Shown one piece after another: positions 1-9,035 of a stretch of DNA of 21,821 nucleotides (the first letter of the stretch is position 1; each line of letters opens with the position of its first letter). Made by a program: the position numbers and the translations under genes. Location of the stretch: the NCBI GenBank assembly GCA_032718475.1, contig JAUCBJ010003429.1, positions 1 through 21,821 of the forward strand, written 5' to 3'. The notes beneath the pieces are model-generated. The model was not told the DNA's origin, searched no databases, and saw only the letters and a list, made by a program, of their open reading frames with translations. The stretch is from Nemertoderma westbladi. Its lineage: Eukaryota > Xenacoelomorpha > Nemertodermatida > Nemertodermatidae.

Positions 1-1
1 A

Positions 2-733
2 TATGCTGTAGTATCGCAACTGCCGGAGGAATCAAAGAGCAACTTCGACGAAGTAAAGAGAAGCCTCATCGTAGCATTTGCTATAAACGCATACTCCGCT
101 TACGAACAATTCAAAACTCGGACGCTGAAACCTGGTGAAGCAGTTGATACGTTCTTGGCTGACTTGAAACGGCTGCTATCCCTAATAACGGAGGGCGATG
201 ACATCAGTGGAAATTGCGCCCACGCGATGCTAGCAGCTCAATTTGTTAGCGGACTGCCAGAGTCTATCCAGGGGGAAACGAAGGCCCTTGCCGGATCACT
301 AAATCTCGATGAGCTACTACCCCAATCGAGACGACTCATCTCCGAAAGTGCAGGAAAATATGAACACCAGGGTTGGAAGGACGAGCGCGAGCAGTTTGGA
401 GCTGCCGGATTCGGACTCCGTCACCCTAAAAATCGTGACCGACAGAATCGAGGGGGACTCTCTATCGGGCGAGGCGGTAGAGGAATTCCTCCACCGAGGT
501 TCAGAGAGCAGGAATATGGGCAGCGATGGTGGGGCGAAGCGAGTGGCGACGTTGCGAGTCGACGACAAGAAACTGCTCAAACTGGGTGTTTTAAATGTGG
601 CGAAGTAGGCCACTACGCCCGTCACTGTCAAAGTAGAGGAGGGGGGAATTATGAGGGCTGCTACAGGTGCGGTGGCAAAGACCACTTGGCTAGGAGATGT
701 GTGGCCGATAAGGGATCGAATTCGGGAAACTAG
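2..733 (+). CDS. gag: gag polyprotein (partial, 5' end missing)
   Basis: The frame is open from base 2 to the TAG at 731-733, and the true start lies upstream of the window. The N-terminal visible part resembles a retrotransposon gag capsid region: an FDEVKRSLI-like segment, then YEQFKTRTLKPGEAVDTFL, then a leucine-rich stretch. The middle is rich in Arg, Gly, Gln and Glu. Two CCHC zinc knuckles of the form CX2CX4HX4C are encoded at 587-628 and 659-700; in this family they bind the genomic RNA during particle assembly. The stop codon directly follows a GGGAAAC heptamer, so a fraction of translation is expected to pass into pol by a -1 frameshift. Assignment as gag is secure from the knuckles and the downstream pol. 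I see no internal stop. Confidence 0.92.
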   Translation, partial: YAVVSQLPEESKSNFDEVKRSLIVAFAINAYSAYEQFKTRTLKPGEAVDTFLADLKRLLSLITEGDDISGNCAHAMLAAQFVSGLPESIQGETKALAGSLNLDELLPQSRRLISESAGKYEHQGWKDEREQFGAAGFGLRHPKNRDRQNRGGLSIGRGGRGIPPPRFREQEYGQRWWGEASGDVASRRQETAQTGCFKCGEVGHYARHCQSRGGGNYEGCYRCGGKDHLARRCVADKGSNSGN

Positions 734-787
734 TGGAGGGGGGCGACCTTTGTGCCAGTGGACGTTCCCCAAACTATAGCTCTGGCG
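724..787 (+). promoter_or_regulatory. -1 ribosomal frameshift site with stem-loop or pseudoknot
   Basis: G GGA AAC at 724-730 is in the gag zero frame and matches the X XXY YYZ slippery rule. The gag TAG follows at once. Slipping back one base enters the pol frame, which is open from 712 onward. Seven bases downstream, 738-745 can pair with 763-770 (8 bp, two of them G-U). The loop bases GCCAG at 754-758 can pair with CTGGC at 782-786, giving a possible H-type pseudoknot. The pairings were worked out by hand; no energy was computed. Confidence 0.8.
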
Positions 788-2457
788 ACTTACCAAACAT
801 TCAAATAAACTGTGGCGGGAAATTAGTTCAGGCACTTGTAGACTCAGGCTGCTCAAAGAGCATTATGAGCTCTAAATTTTGTAGCAATATATCGGGCTCA
901 TTTGTCTATATTTGGGTTCCTAAGGATATAATAATGCTAGATGGGACTCGTACAGTAGATATGGGGAGGCAATTTAAAACTACTGTAGAACTGGATACAG
1001 GGCACAAAATTCAATGGGTATTTTCTGTGGTACAAAAACTTGTTGGTGGACAGGATGTGATTTTTGGTTGGGACCTAATTAAAGAAGTTGGGGGAATATC
1101 ATTATATCAACTAGATAACGGAAGGTTCAAAACTTTATTAACAGAAAAGTGTACCGGTAATTCACAAAACATTGCAGCAATAGGCACTAACCCTGCTGCA
1201 GAATTGACTGCCGCAGAAACTCAAAAAATTAAAATAGAAAAAACTGATTATTCGGCCACATTTAATGGTAATTACTGGGAAGCCGAATATAAATTTGAAA
1301 AGGGAACTGGCCCCACAAGACTGACCAATCGAGTAAAAGAATACAATATACCAGAACACTTAAAAAGTAAATATGCCAAAGCCATGGAGGAATGGATAGA
1401 ACAAGGTTGGCTGGTAGAATATAATGGGATTGTAAAGGGACTGATTCCGCTCATGGGGAAGCATGAGCCTAGGAAGGACAGGGTTCGTCCCATTATGGAT
1501 TTTCGGGAACTCAACGAATACATAATTAAACAGCCAGGTACTGAGGCGGCTGCCAGTAATGAAAAACTACGTAACTGGATACGTATGGGGAACAAAACTG
1601 CTATAATTGACCTAAAATGGGCCTACATGCAAATCAGGATTGCCGATGGGCTGCATCCATACCAAACTGTAGTCTATAACGGTGAAAGATATGCAATGAC
1701 ACGACTGGGGTTTGGCCTTGGCCCTGCTCCTAAGATTCTCGATGATATCGTTGATGAGACCCGCCGACAAAACAAACGAATTAAAGATGCAACAAGTACG
1801 TTTAGGGATGACATCTATGTTGACCTTTCAACTGGAGTTACTGTAGATGAGGTACGTGACCACTTCACTAGATACGGTCTTGTTACTAAACCCGGAACTG
1901 AACTCAAAGATGGAGCACGAATCCTTGGGGTATACGTCTCCGATGGGAAATGGCGGCGAGATACATCAGTTCCCAACCCCGATAAAATTGATGGAAAAAT
2001 TACCCACAGGCAACTCCTGTCCATAATCGGTACTCTGCGAGGGAATTACCTGATTGGGGGATGGTTAAGGGTCGCACTGAGTTGGCTACAGCGCCAGGCA
2101 GCCCCAGTGCCTATGAACGAAATCGTTAGCGATGCTATACGTGAGAAACTCATAGAAATTATACAACGTATAAAGGTTGACGACCCGGTAAAAGGAGAAT
2201 GGCCAATTGGTACTGGTGTTGAAGGCGATGTATGGGTAGACGCTAGTAACCTAGCAACAGGGGCTATGGTTCGAATCGGAGGGCGAACGGCAGAAGATGG
2301 TGCTAAGGAAGGACTCAGATCCAGAGCACATAAACTCTGCAGAACTAACAGCTTTAATCCATGTCGGTGTCAACATGGGATTAGAATGGGGTCTAAGGAA
2401 ACTGAAAGTATACACAGACTCAGCTCCAGTATACGGCTGGGTCAAGTCGATGCTTAA
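733..2457 (+). CDS. pol: pol, 5' part: protease, reverse transcriptase, start of RNase H
   Basis: This frame is entered by frameshift from gag rather than by its own start; the nominal first codon at 733 is GTG directly behind the gag stop. An aspartic protease motif DSG sits at residues 37-39. The RT carries RPIMDFRELNEYI, motif A with its aspartate at 293 (IIDLKWAYMQI), the LGFGLGPAPK segment, and motif C at 357-360, which reads FRDD where the family norm is Y[IV]DD. Both catalytic aspartates of motif C remain. RNase H begins with VWVDAS (Asp 503), then the frame goes off near base 2296 and runs on as unrelated sequence to a stop at 2457. The second half of RNase H continues in the next frame (from 2297). 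The copy is therefore broken by a 1-base insertion or 2-base deletion. The ~160 bases before 2457 are not real protein. Confidence 0.88.
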   Translation: MEGGDLCASGRSPNYSSGDLPNIQINCGGKLVQALVDSGCSKSIMSSKFCSNISGSFVYIWVPKDIIMLDGTRTVDMGRQFKTTVELDTGHKIQWVFSVVQKLVGGQDVIFGWDLIKEVGGISLYQLDNGRFKTLLTEKCTGNSQNIAAIGTNPAAELTAAETQKIKIEKTDYSATFNGNYWEAEYKFEKGTGPTRLTNRVKEYNIPEHLKSKYAKAMEEWIEQGWLVEYNGIVKGLIPLMGKHEPRKDRVRPIMDFRELNEYIIKQPGTEAAASNEKLRNWIRMGNKTAIIDLKWAYMQIRIADGLHPYQTVVYNGERYAMTRLGFGLGPAPKILDDIVDETRRQNKRIKDATSTFRDDIYVDLSTGVTVDEVRDHFTRYGLVTKPGTELKDGARILGVYVSDGKWRRDTSVPNPDKIDGKITHRQLLSIIGTLRGNYLIGGWLRVALSWLQRQAAPVPMNEIVSDAIREKLIEIIQRIKVDDPVKGEWPIGTGVEGDVWVDASNLATGAMVRIGGRTAEDGAKEGLRSRAHKLCRTNSFNPCRCQHGIRMGSKETESIHRLSSSIRLGQVDA

Positions 2458-3790
2458 TGACGAGCACCGGCTACGCACAAATGGTCTATCAAAAATGCTT
2501 ATTAGGCGCCGACTTGAAGTACTGAAAGACACTATCAAAGAATATGAGTTGACAGTATCCATAGAACTCGTTCAATCAGCAAAGAATCGAGCTGACATTC
2601 TAACCCGCATACCAAAGAAGTGGCTAAAAAATATCGAGACACTTACAAGCGCAGCTATTGGTGTAGAGGAAACCAACGAATCAAAATATCAACCTATGAG
2701 TGAGGCTGATATAAAGGAACGTGCTACAAAATTACACAATATTGCTCACATCGGTGCTGAACGCTTAGAGAACCTTTGTAAAATGGACAGAGAACTTAAT
2801 GGAACTCAAATAAAGAAGGGCATATTTACAGGAATTTTAAACAATTGCACTGAATGTCGGAGCATTGACCCTCCACCAGTTAAAATGCCCACAGGAACTT
2901 CAAAAACTGAGCTGCCCTGGGACCGCCTCTCAATAGATTTTACAGACTATAAACAAAGTAGCTACGTCACTATATTAGATTGCTGTTCAAATTTCACTAT
3001 CTGGCACAAAGTTCCAAACAAATCAATAGATGGCGTCATTTCAAAACTACAGAGTGTGTTTATAGAATGGGGACCACCCAATGAAGTTATTGCAGATAAT
3101 GGATCATTCCGTGGCAAAAAATTTAAACAATTTCTGGAAAAATGGGAAGTAAAACTCACACTAACTTGTGCTTACAGGCCTAAAGGGAACCCAGTGGAAC
3201 GTATCCACAGAACCATCAAATCCTGGTCGGCCAGGACGAAAAAAGAACCTATCAAGGTCACATTCTGGTATAACAGGACAGTAGGCAGTGACAAGAAAAC
3301 ACCATTGGAAAAAGTATTACAAAACAAAATTAATAAATTACCAGGTGTAACTAAATGTCACAACGAACCACAACCTGCGCTTATAAACACATACAAAGCA
3401 GGAGATTGGGTTTACGTCAAACCGCATTGTCATTGGCGCTGTTTTAGGAGATGGAAGGGACCAAAAATATTCGAAGGTGTTCCAGACAATCGATCAGTCA
3501 CAATAGAGGGAGTTCGTAGTCACCTTCAGGACGTACGATTGGCTAAGGGACAGAGCACAGCAAAGTCCCCCCAGATTAATCTAAATCCAGTATACGATGC
3601 AAACAGTGATTCAGAGTCCGATGATGACTACGAGACAATTTCTAGCACTGGAAGCAAAATATCTGGAGATGCTGAGGCTGAAACGGACAATACTCCGAGC
3701 AATCAACTGGATGAAGGAGTGAACGCAGTCATTAGAACTCGGAGTGGGCGTGAGTCGCGGCCGCCCCAAGCGTATGGGTTCACAAACTAA
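2297..3790 (+). CDS. pol: pol, 3' part: end of RNase H and integrase
   Basis: The ATG at 2297 is only where this frame becomes visible; biologically the frame continues the upstream pol across the RNase H frameshift. It opens with the RNase H residues Glu (INSAELTAL) and Asp (VYTDSAP). The integrase zinc-binding region has HX3H at 2735-2749 and CX2C at 2846-2857. The catalytic core has Asp 214, Asp 267 (ADNG) and Glu 301 (VERIHRTIK), with 33 residues between the last two, slightly shorter than the usual 35. A chromodomain is not seen. A GPY/F-like segment (RRWKGPKIFEG) precedes an acidic Ser/Asp/Glu tail and a terminal RTRSGRESRPP, a style of ending often seen in Gypsy pol. Integrase would insert the cDNA into the host genome. 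No stop interrupts this part. Confidence 0.9.
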   Translation: MVLRKDSDPEHINSAELTALIHVGVNMGLEWGLRKLKVYTDSAPVYGWVKSMLNDEHRLRTNGLSKMLIRRRLEVLKDTIKEYELTVSIELVQSAKNRADILTRIPKKWLKNIETLTSAAIGVEETNESKYQPMSEADIKERATKLHNIAHIGAERLENLCKMDRELNGTQIKKGIFTGILNNCTECRSIDPPPVKMPTGTSKTELPWDRLSIDFTDYKQSSYVTILDCCSNFTIWHKVPNKSIDGVISKLQSVFIEWGPPNEVIADNGSFRGKKFKQFLEKWEVKLTLTCAYRPKGNPVERIHRTIKSWSARTKKEPIKVTFWYNRTVGSDKKTPLEKVLQNKINKLPGVTKCHNEPQPALINTYKAGDWVYVKPHCHWRCFRRWKGPKIFEGVPDNRSVTIEGVRSHLQDVRLAKGQSTAKSPQINLNPVYDANSDSESDDDYETISSTGSKISGDAEAETDNTPSNQLDEGVNAVIRTRSGRESRPPQAYGFTN

Positions 3791-3807
3791 TGAGTTCCTT
3801 GAGAACT

Positions 3808-3815
3808 GGGGGAGA
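3808..3815 (+). other. Polypurine tract
   Basis: A short all-purine run (GGGGGAGA) lies 17 bases after the pol stop and directly before the TGTAGTA that starts the LTR. In this element class it primes plus-strand DNA synthesis. Confidence 0.65.
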
Positions 3816-4060
3816 TGTAGTATAAGCATAAAGGCTAGACACATGGCTAGCCCCATGGGGAGGGGGGTTGTTCCGGGCCTAGAGGGGTAGAGCGAGGTAC
3901 CGGTATTGGTAGCGTGGTTGGTAGGGTGGTGGTCTGCTGTGCGGTTGTGTTGTTGTGTGCAGTACTGCGAGATATAGACTTTGAACTATAATATACATAT
4001 TGTTGGCTCTATAAATATAACTAGTTGTTTGGCGTAACATAATACACCATCAGTATAACA
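3816..4060 (+). repeat. 3' LTR of the Gypsy element
   Basis: The proposed LTR starts TGTAGTATA after the polypurine tract and ends TATAACA, so it has TG...CA termini with short imperfect inverted ends, about 245 bp. The right edge is fixed by the flank: from 4061 onward the sequence matches units of the downstream satellite. It contains a TATA-like TATAAATA at 4010-4017. The 5' LTR is outside the window, so the length cannot be confirmed here. Confidence 0.6.
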
Positions 4061-4905
4061 AGCCTATGGTCTATTACATATCTACCAAGTTTCCGATTGA
4101 CGGATCATAAATAACGAAATGTTGGAAGGTTTTCACTTTCATACATTTAGCCCTCTAGCGGCATATTAAAGAACTACGGATCGATCACCTTCCTCACAAA
4201 GACGAGGCATGTGGTCTAGTACATACCGGTACTGTATATTCCAAAATTCAGCTTAAATAGATTAAGATCAAGGAATTCGCGAAGGTTATCACTTTCCTAC
4301 ATTTCGCCCTCTAGCGGCAGACTCGAAAACTCCGGACCGATTACTGTCCACACAAAGACTTAGGATGTCTTCTAGTACATATATGACAAGTTTCAGCGTA
4401 ATCAGATCATAAACAACTAAATGGAAGAATAATTTCACATTCGGGACATTTCGCCCTCTAGCGGCAGACTGGAGAACTGCAGACAGATTAGCCTCCTTTG
4501 AAATTTACAGCTAATGGTCTAGTACATACTTCCCAAGTTTCAGCTTAAACGGATTAAAAGCAAAGAAATGGGTGGCCATTTAATGTTTAGACATGTGGCC
4601 CTCTACCGGCAGACTGGAAAACTTCGGACCGATTACAATCCACACAAAGACTCAGGATGTCATCTAGTACATATGTGACAAGTTTCAGCGTAATCAGATC
4701 ATAAACAACTAAATGGAAGAATAATTTCACATTCGGGACATTTCGCCCTCTAGCGGCAGACTGGAGAACTGCAGACAGATTAGCCTGCTTTGAAATTTAC
4801 AGCTAATGGTCTAGTACATACTTCCCAAGTTTCAGCTTAAACGGATTAAAAGCAAAGAAATGGGTGGCCATTTAATGTTTAGACATGTGGCCCTCTAGCG
4901 GGAGA
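4061..4905. repeat. Satellite array, ~146-bp unit, 292-bp higher-order period
   Basis: The anchor GCCCTCTA[G/C]CGG recurs at 4150, 4306, 4453, 4598, 4745 and 4890, spaced 156, 147, 145, 147 and 145. A second anchor, TCTAGTACATA, recurs once per unit. Two unit types (one with CACAAAGACT, one with GAAATTTACAGC) alternate in the last four units. The stretch from about 4384 to 4606 is repeated almost base for base 292 bases later. No protein is encoded. Confidence 0.9.
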
Positions 4906-5150
4906 CCATTGCACTGATGGTGTCTGAAAGTCTCTCAAAAATCTCAACTTTTGCTCATATTGATACCTACAAATTTTCAACTTGGCAGATTTAAATCCGA
5001 CAAAGTTATTAGCATGTCAAAATCGTAACGACGACGACAACGACGACGACGACGACAACGACGACGACGACAACTATTTGCATAAATTGACCCACCCCCT
5101 AACAGTGTCAATTCGCTAAGGCTCCGCCAACTTCGTGGCTCGCCCCACAG
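4906..5150. repeat. Dispersed repeat with (ACG)n core, copy 1
   Basis: A run of ACG/ACA triplets at 5028-5074 is followed at 5116-5149 by a 34-base block that recurs in inverted orientation at 9336-9369 with 3 mismatches. The triplet run lies on the same side of the block in both copies. No gene is seen. Confidence 0.75.
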
Positions 5151-5281
5151 TACATGGATATAATCTCAAAGAAAGTATAGTCAGGGGTCTATGCCTACTC
5201 ATCATAAAGTCTTTTTAATCTAAAAAATAAAAAATAAATAAATAATCCATATCTTTTTCGAATTAGATGTTTGACAGTTAC
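5151..5281. other. Unassigned AT-rich spacer
   Basis: It contains a short A/T low-complexity run near 5220-5245 and nothing else I can support. Confidence 0.5.
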
Positions 5282-5470
5282 CGCTGCCACAAATTCGAAA
5301 ACACCGAACTGCATTGCAGCTTGTCGTCACCTTTTTATTGCAACTAATTCGAAAATGGCCCGTCTGCTGGTGCAGATGATGGATGCTCCATTGATGTGCA
5401 ATTAATGCTTCTCAGCTGTAAGTAGTTTTTTTTTAGTTTAAAGCATTATTATTTCATTGCCGCCAGCCGC
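5282..5470 (+). repeat. 189-bp dispersed repeat, copy 1
   Basis: It is highly similar to 17391-17576 in the same orientation. Shared landmarks include CGCTGCCAC at the left end, AATGGCCCGTCTGCTGGTGC, CTTCTCAGCTGTAAGTAG and GCCAGCCGC at the right end. Small indels separate the copies. The family is not recognised, and no long frame is conserved. Confidence 0.85.
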
Positions 5471-5840
5471 GCTGCGCATAATCGATAGAAGACATATTTA
5501 CATTCAAGGGCACTTTTCGTAGAATAGTAAAATTGTCATTATTATTAAAATTATTGTACTGTAAATTTATATGTACTTGATTAGTACTTATAATATGCAC
5601 ATATGTACATATGTACATATAATACTTATAATATATAATCTTATGATATGTACTTATAATTTAAGTTTATAGTTAAATTTAAGTAAAATTTATACAAGAG
5701 TATGGCTACATGCAATGTACAGCCGCGTGACTGTGTACTGTTTACTTTCAATTTCTGATTATAAAGCCAAGGGACCCAGTACCGGTACAAAATGTATGTA
5801 CTTCGCAAAGTACCGGATTGGTAAAAAGTTAAACTAATTC
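5471..5840. other. AT-rich spacer with ACATATGT simple repeat
   Basis: It holds a short tandem and palindromic run of ACATATGT-type units around 5598-5625 within AT-rich sequence. I see no gene. Confidence 0.6.
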
Positions 5841-6090
5841 TATTGCGCTTGGGTAGTCCGGACCTCCCAAGCTCTCCAGGCTCGGGTTCTCGGGAGCTCG
5901 GACTTGTGTTCTCGGGATCGGGAGCTTCGAGACCCTCGGATGCACCCAAGCCTCGGGCCCCCCGAGAACGCTCGGGCGCCCGAGCCCGAGCCCCGAGTGC
6001 CGACTGTCGAGATCCTCTCCAAACTCTTGGGCGTCCGAGTTCCCGAGCGAAAATCAAAGTCACGAGCGCGCTCAGGAGCTTCGAGACACC
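5841..6090. repeat. GC-rich island of CTCGGG/CCCGAG palindromes
   Basis: This is a sharply bounded GC- and CpG-rich block in an AT-rich setting, built from degenerate CTCGGG and its complement CCCGAG. It includes a perfect 16-base palindrome at 5970-5985 and a CTCGGG/CCCGAG hairpin at 5952-5966. Because the repeat is self-complementary and stop-poor, frames stay open on both strands (for example 5843-6214 plus and 5641-6165 minus). I do not regard these as genes. Confidence 0.7.
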
Positions 6091-7705
6091 GGCTCCTGAC
6101 AATGGCAGAATGGAATACAGTATAACATCGACATCATCTCTATCCAAGTGCATCGGATTTGTCATGAAGACACTGCCATGGAGTACAATGACATTGGAAA
6201 TGGATGGACGTTAGTAACAAGCTCAGCAGAATCATGATTGCAACATTTGATGGGAATCCCAATACAACAGTAATATGTTGCTGCAGTCCAACCGATCCCT
6301 CAGAGTCAGAACAAGCAGTCAAGTTTTATGAAGATCTGACTAGACTTATAAAGGACATTCCGAAACATAACGTCAAAGTCATTGCTGGTGACCTGAATGC
6401 TCAGATTGGCCCAGAAGACATCTAGGGTTACACCTATAACACCAGTTCGAACAGAAATGGGTACTTACTTTTAGACCTAATGGAAGAATGTGAATTGATG
6501 CCTACACAGTAGAAGTTGTAAACCGCTTTGAAGCACTTCAGTCAATGGATGAAGACCGGTCTACCGATTCAATATACAAGAATATAATAAAAGCCCACAT
6601 GGAATCAGCCAAGAGGCATATTCCCCAGAAACCCAAACAGTTTGTGCCATGGCAAAACTCTGAGGTTACTTGTAAGAGAGGAGATCTTAAGTAAAAATCA
6701 AACATGAACCAACAACCGAAAACATCAACAAGGTTGAGAAAGCTAAGGAAAATCTTAAATTGGCCTACAACATCAACCAGGAGAAGTACATAGAACAAGA
6801 TTGAAGAAATTACAACTGCTCACATACAGCAACAATCAAGACTTACCTGGCAAACTAACTCTAAATGAGGTATCTGATCGGCTAAGGGGCGCCTCAAAAC
6901 TGATAGTCCTGAAGAACGTGTTGCGAAATGGAAAGATCATTTCAGCAACTTGCTTGGGCAGCCACGGCATGACAAGACGCTGTCTACAGTATAGAAACAG
7001 GGAACTTCAGACCCTCCGAACTCCAAAGAAGCATTAAAAGCATGTTCAATCATAAAGCGAGTGGATTAGATGAAATCCCTGCGGAGGTATGGAAAACCGG
7101 AGTGCTAAACATACCATTATTGAATGTTTGCAACCGGATGTTAAAAGGGGAAAAGCCACCACCAATTTGGACTAAAGGTCAACTAAAGCCTCTCCCCAAG
7201 AAAGGAGACCTCGGCATTCCAACAAACTATCGTGGGATCTGTCTGCTTGTGGTAGCTGCCAAAATATACAATAAAATGATTCTATATAGGATTAGGCCTC
7301 ACATAGAGAAACTACTGCGTAAGAGCCAAAACGGATTTCGACCAAATAGATCAACAATTAATACAGTAGCTCAGATACTTGCACTACGGAGACTGATTAA
7401 AGGAATTAAGTCAAAGAATCTCCCCGCAGTCATGACTTTTGTGGACTTCAAGAAAGCATTGTACTCAATCCATAGAGGTAAAATGCTGGAAATCCTAAGA
7501 GCTTATGGAATACCAGAGGTAATTGTGGCTGGCATTGGATTGTTATATTGTGACACAGAAGCTCAGGTACTCTCACCAGATGGTGAAACTGAGTTCTCCA
7601 ATCCTGGCTGGCGTACTGCAAGGTGACACATTGGCGCCATTACTATTTGTAATTGTACTGGATTACGCAATGAGGACGGCCACAAAGGGTGAAGATCTGG
7701 GATGA
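6091..7705 (+). pseudogene. Decayed APE-type LINE ORF2 (endonuclease and RT remnants)
   Basis: Translated pieces in all three frames line up in the order of a non-LTR retrotransposon ORF2. The endonuclease appears as NIDIISIQVHRI from 6124, then after a small deletion RIMIATFDGNP...VIAGDLNAQIG (6204-6425), then SSNRNG beyond a stop. A linker follows at 6509-6790. RT fragments occupy 7042-7705: KASGLDEIPAEVW, LPKKGDLG...NYRGI, QNGFRPNRST, FVDFKKAL, then GVLQGDTLAP in another frame. The catalytic Glu of the usual QEHR is Val here. The usual KAFDS of RT motif A reads KALYS, and the FADD-type motif C is absent because the copy ends before it. Several stops and frameshifts show it is long dead. 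The family is a CR1/L2/RTE-like relative; the exact clade is not assigned. Confidence 0.88.
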
Positions 7706-8304
7706 GTTCGCCAGGGTTATCCAATATCCATCACGTTCGATGTGAGTACTGCTTCCATGTACAGGAGCGCGGTTCGCACAACCAAGGGATGTGATCTTTC
7801 TCGGCATTCTGAGGAGCTGGCGAAATTTTAAATAATAATAAATGTAAAAAAACACTTTTATTAATCTAAAACGTATAAAATGAAATAAAAGGAGAATACA
7901 TATTACCCACAGGAACACACGGGCAACAATTAATTCATAATTGCACTACAAAGTATACAAATTCATACAATTCATTCATTCAAGTCAAACAATTCAGTAA
8001 CGAATTCATACCTGTAGGTTGGTAATAGCGCGGTACGGGTAGGCAGGCAGCCTTGGCCCGGTAATAGTTTGGTATGGGTCATTACAACTATGTATTATAT
8101 ATATCGATGCTTCTCTATACTCCATGCATCGCATGTCGTTATGGCCCTGTATTGCATCGGTAGCTCGTGCCCAGATGGTACCAAACCGCTTCATATTTCT
8201 GTATATTGATCTTATTTGAATTTACCTCTCTTTATTAAAGGCTCTAGTTCGATTCATTCATTATCACCTATGCAAATATTTTCCTACGCGAAACTGCATT
8301 CGAT
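7706..8304. other. Unassigned sequence after the LINE
   Basis: It begins with a stretch possibly still belonging to the LINE, then an A/T-rich segment with AATTCAT-like short repeats near 7930-8010. No coding frame with recognisable content is present; short frames on either strand look accidental. Confidence 0.5.
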
Positions 8305-8357
8305 CGGCTACGCGTAGCCTACGCGTAGATTAGGCGTAGCCTACACCTACGCGGAAA
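8305..8357. repeat. Cluster of TACGCGTA palindromes
   Basis: CTACGCGTAG occurs at 8308-8317 and again at 8319-8328, each a perfect 10-base palindrome, followed by related GGCGTAGCCTAC and CCTACGCG. Function unknown. Confidence 0.7.
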
Positions 8358-8940
8358 AGTCAAACCCCAATCGTATCCCTTTCGAATGTTTGTGTTCTAC
8401 TCTAAACCATCAAATAATTACTATATGGCGACATTTGCAGCCTATATTTCAAACAGATCATTTATTATTACCAGTAACACGATTGGGCATTGATGTACTT
8501 ATATTCAGTAGATAGTACGTCTCCTCTAAAGGGAGACCCATCCCCCACACTTGTGAGATCTGCGTCCATTAAATTAGTCAGTCATTACCTTAATTAACTG
8601 TGCCGCCATACACTTTCAACGGAACTGTTTGTACTAATAAGTTGCCGGTATATTAATGATCAATTGCCGTCAGATACTGTACAAAGTTAATCAGAAATAC
8701 AGTACAGTGTGTTCCACCAATTAAGATACTCCAGTCCTTCAGCTCCGAAGGTACACTAGCGCACTTAGCTGGTAGATGTATCGTCCGGGACTTAATCCGC
8801 TACCATAACAAGTCGAGATTCAGTTTCTAATGGGGAATAAATTTTAGTGAAATTACGTTTTAGATCAAATGCGCTAACAGCATTTTCACCCCATATTTCG
8901 AGAGTGGCGGTCCGAAACCAGCTAATTCAAAGTGAATACG
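8358..8940. other. Unassigned intergenic sequence
   Basis: I see no coding frame, RNA gene or repeat that I can name here. Confidence 0.4.
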
Positions 8941-9021
8941 CTCTAATCTAAGATATTTTGTGGAATTTCCGACATTCCAGGGTCAAAAATTCAAAATTTC
9001 ACAAAATCTCTTAGATTAGAG
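8941..9021. repeat. 28-bp near-perfect inverted repeat (hairpin)
   Basis: Left arm 8941-8968 and right arm 8994-9021 are complementary at 26 of 28 positions around a 25-base loop. It could be a MITE remnant or a small-RNA-like fold. No flanking duplication was recognised. Confidence 0.8.
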
Positions 9022-9035
9022 CCTCATGACATAAA

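Larger units (their letters stand above)
1..4060 (+). mobile_element. Ty3/Gypsy LTR retrotransposon, 5' end cut by window
   Basis: The domain order gag, protease, reverse transcriptase, RNase H, integrase, 3' LTR is that of Metaviridae (Ty3/Gypsy). The 5' LTR, primer binding site and start of gag lie outside the window. No env-like frame follows integrase. The copy is nearly intact in reading frames but carries one frameshift in RNase H, so it is probably not autonomous as it stands. The 3' flank is a unit of a ~146-bp satellite, so the element inserted into that array. Confidence 0.9.

Noticed and set aside
733-735. GTG as an independent start for pol
   Set aside because: It directly follows the gag stop and the frame is reached by the upstream slippery site.
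4150-4900. CCTCTAGCGGCAG in each satellite unit as a CTCF-like site
   Set aside because: It is one base shorter than the CTCF core between AG and GGC, and there is no other support.
5641-6214. Open frames of 123 to 174 codons on both strands across the GC island
   Set aside because: They arise from a self-complementary, stop-poor hexamer repeat and are low-complexity in Arg, Ser, Pro and Gly; no domain is visible.
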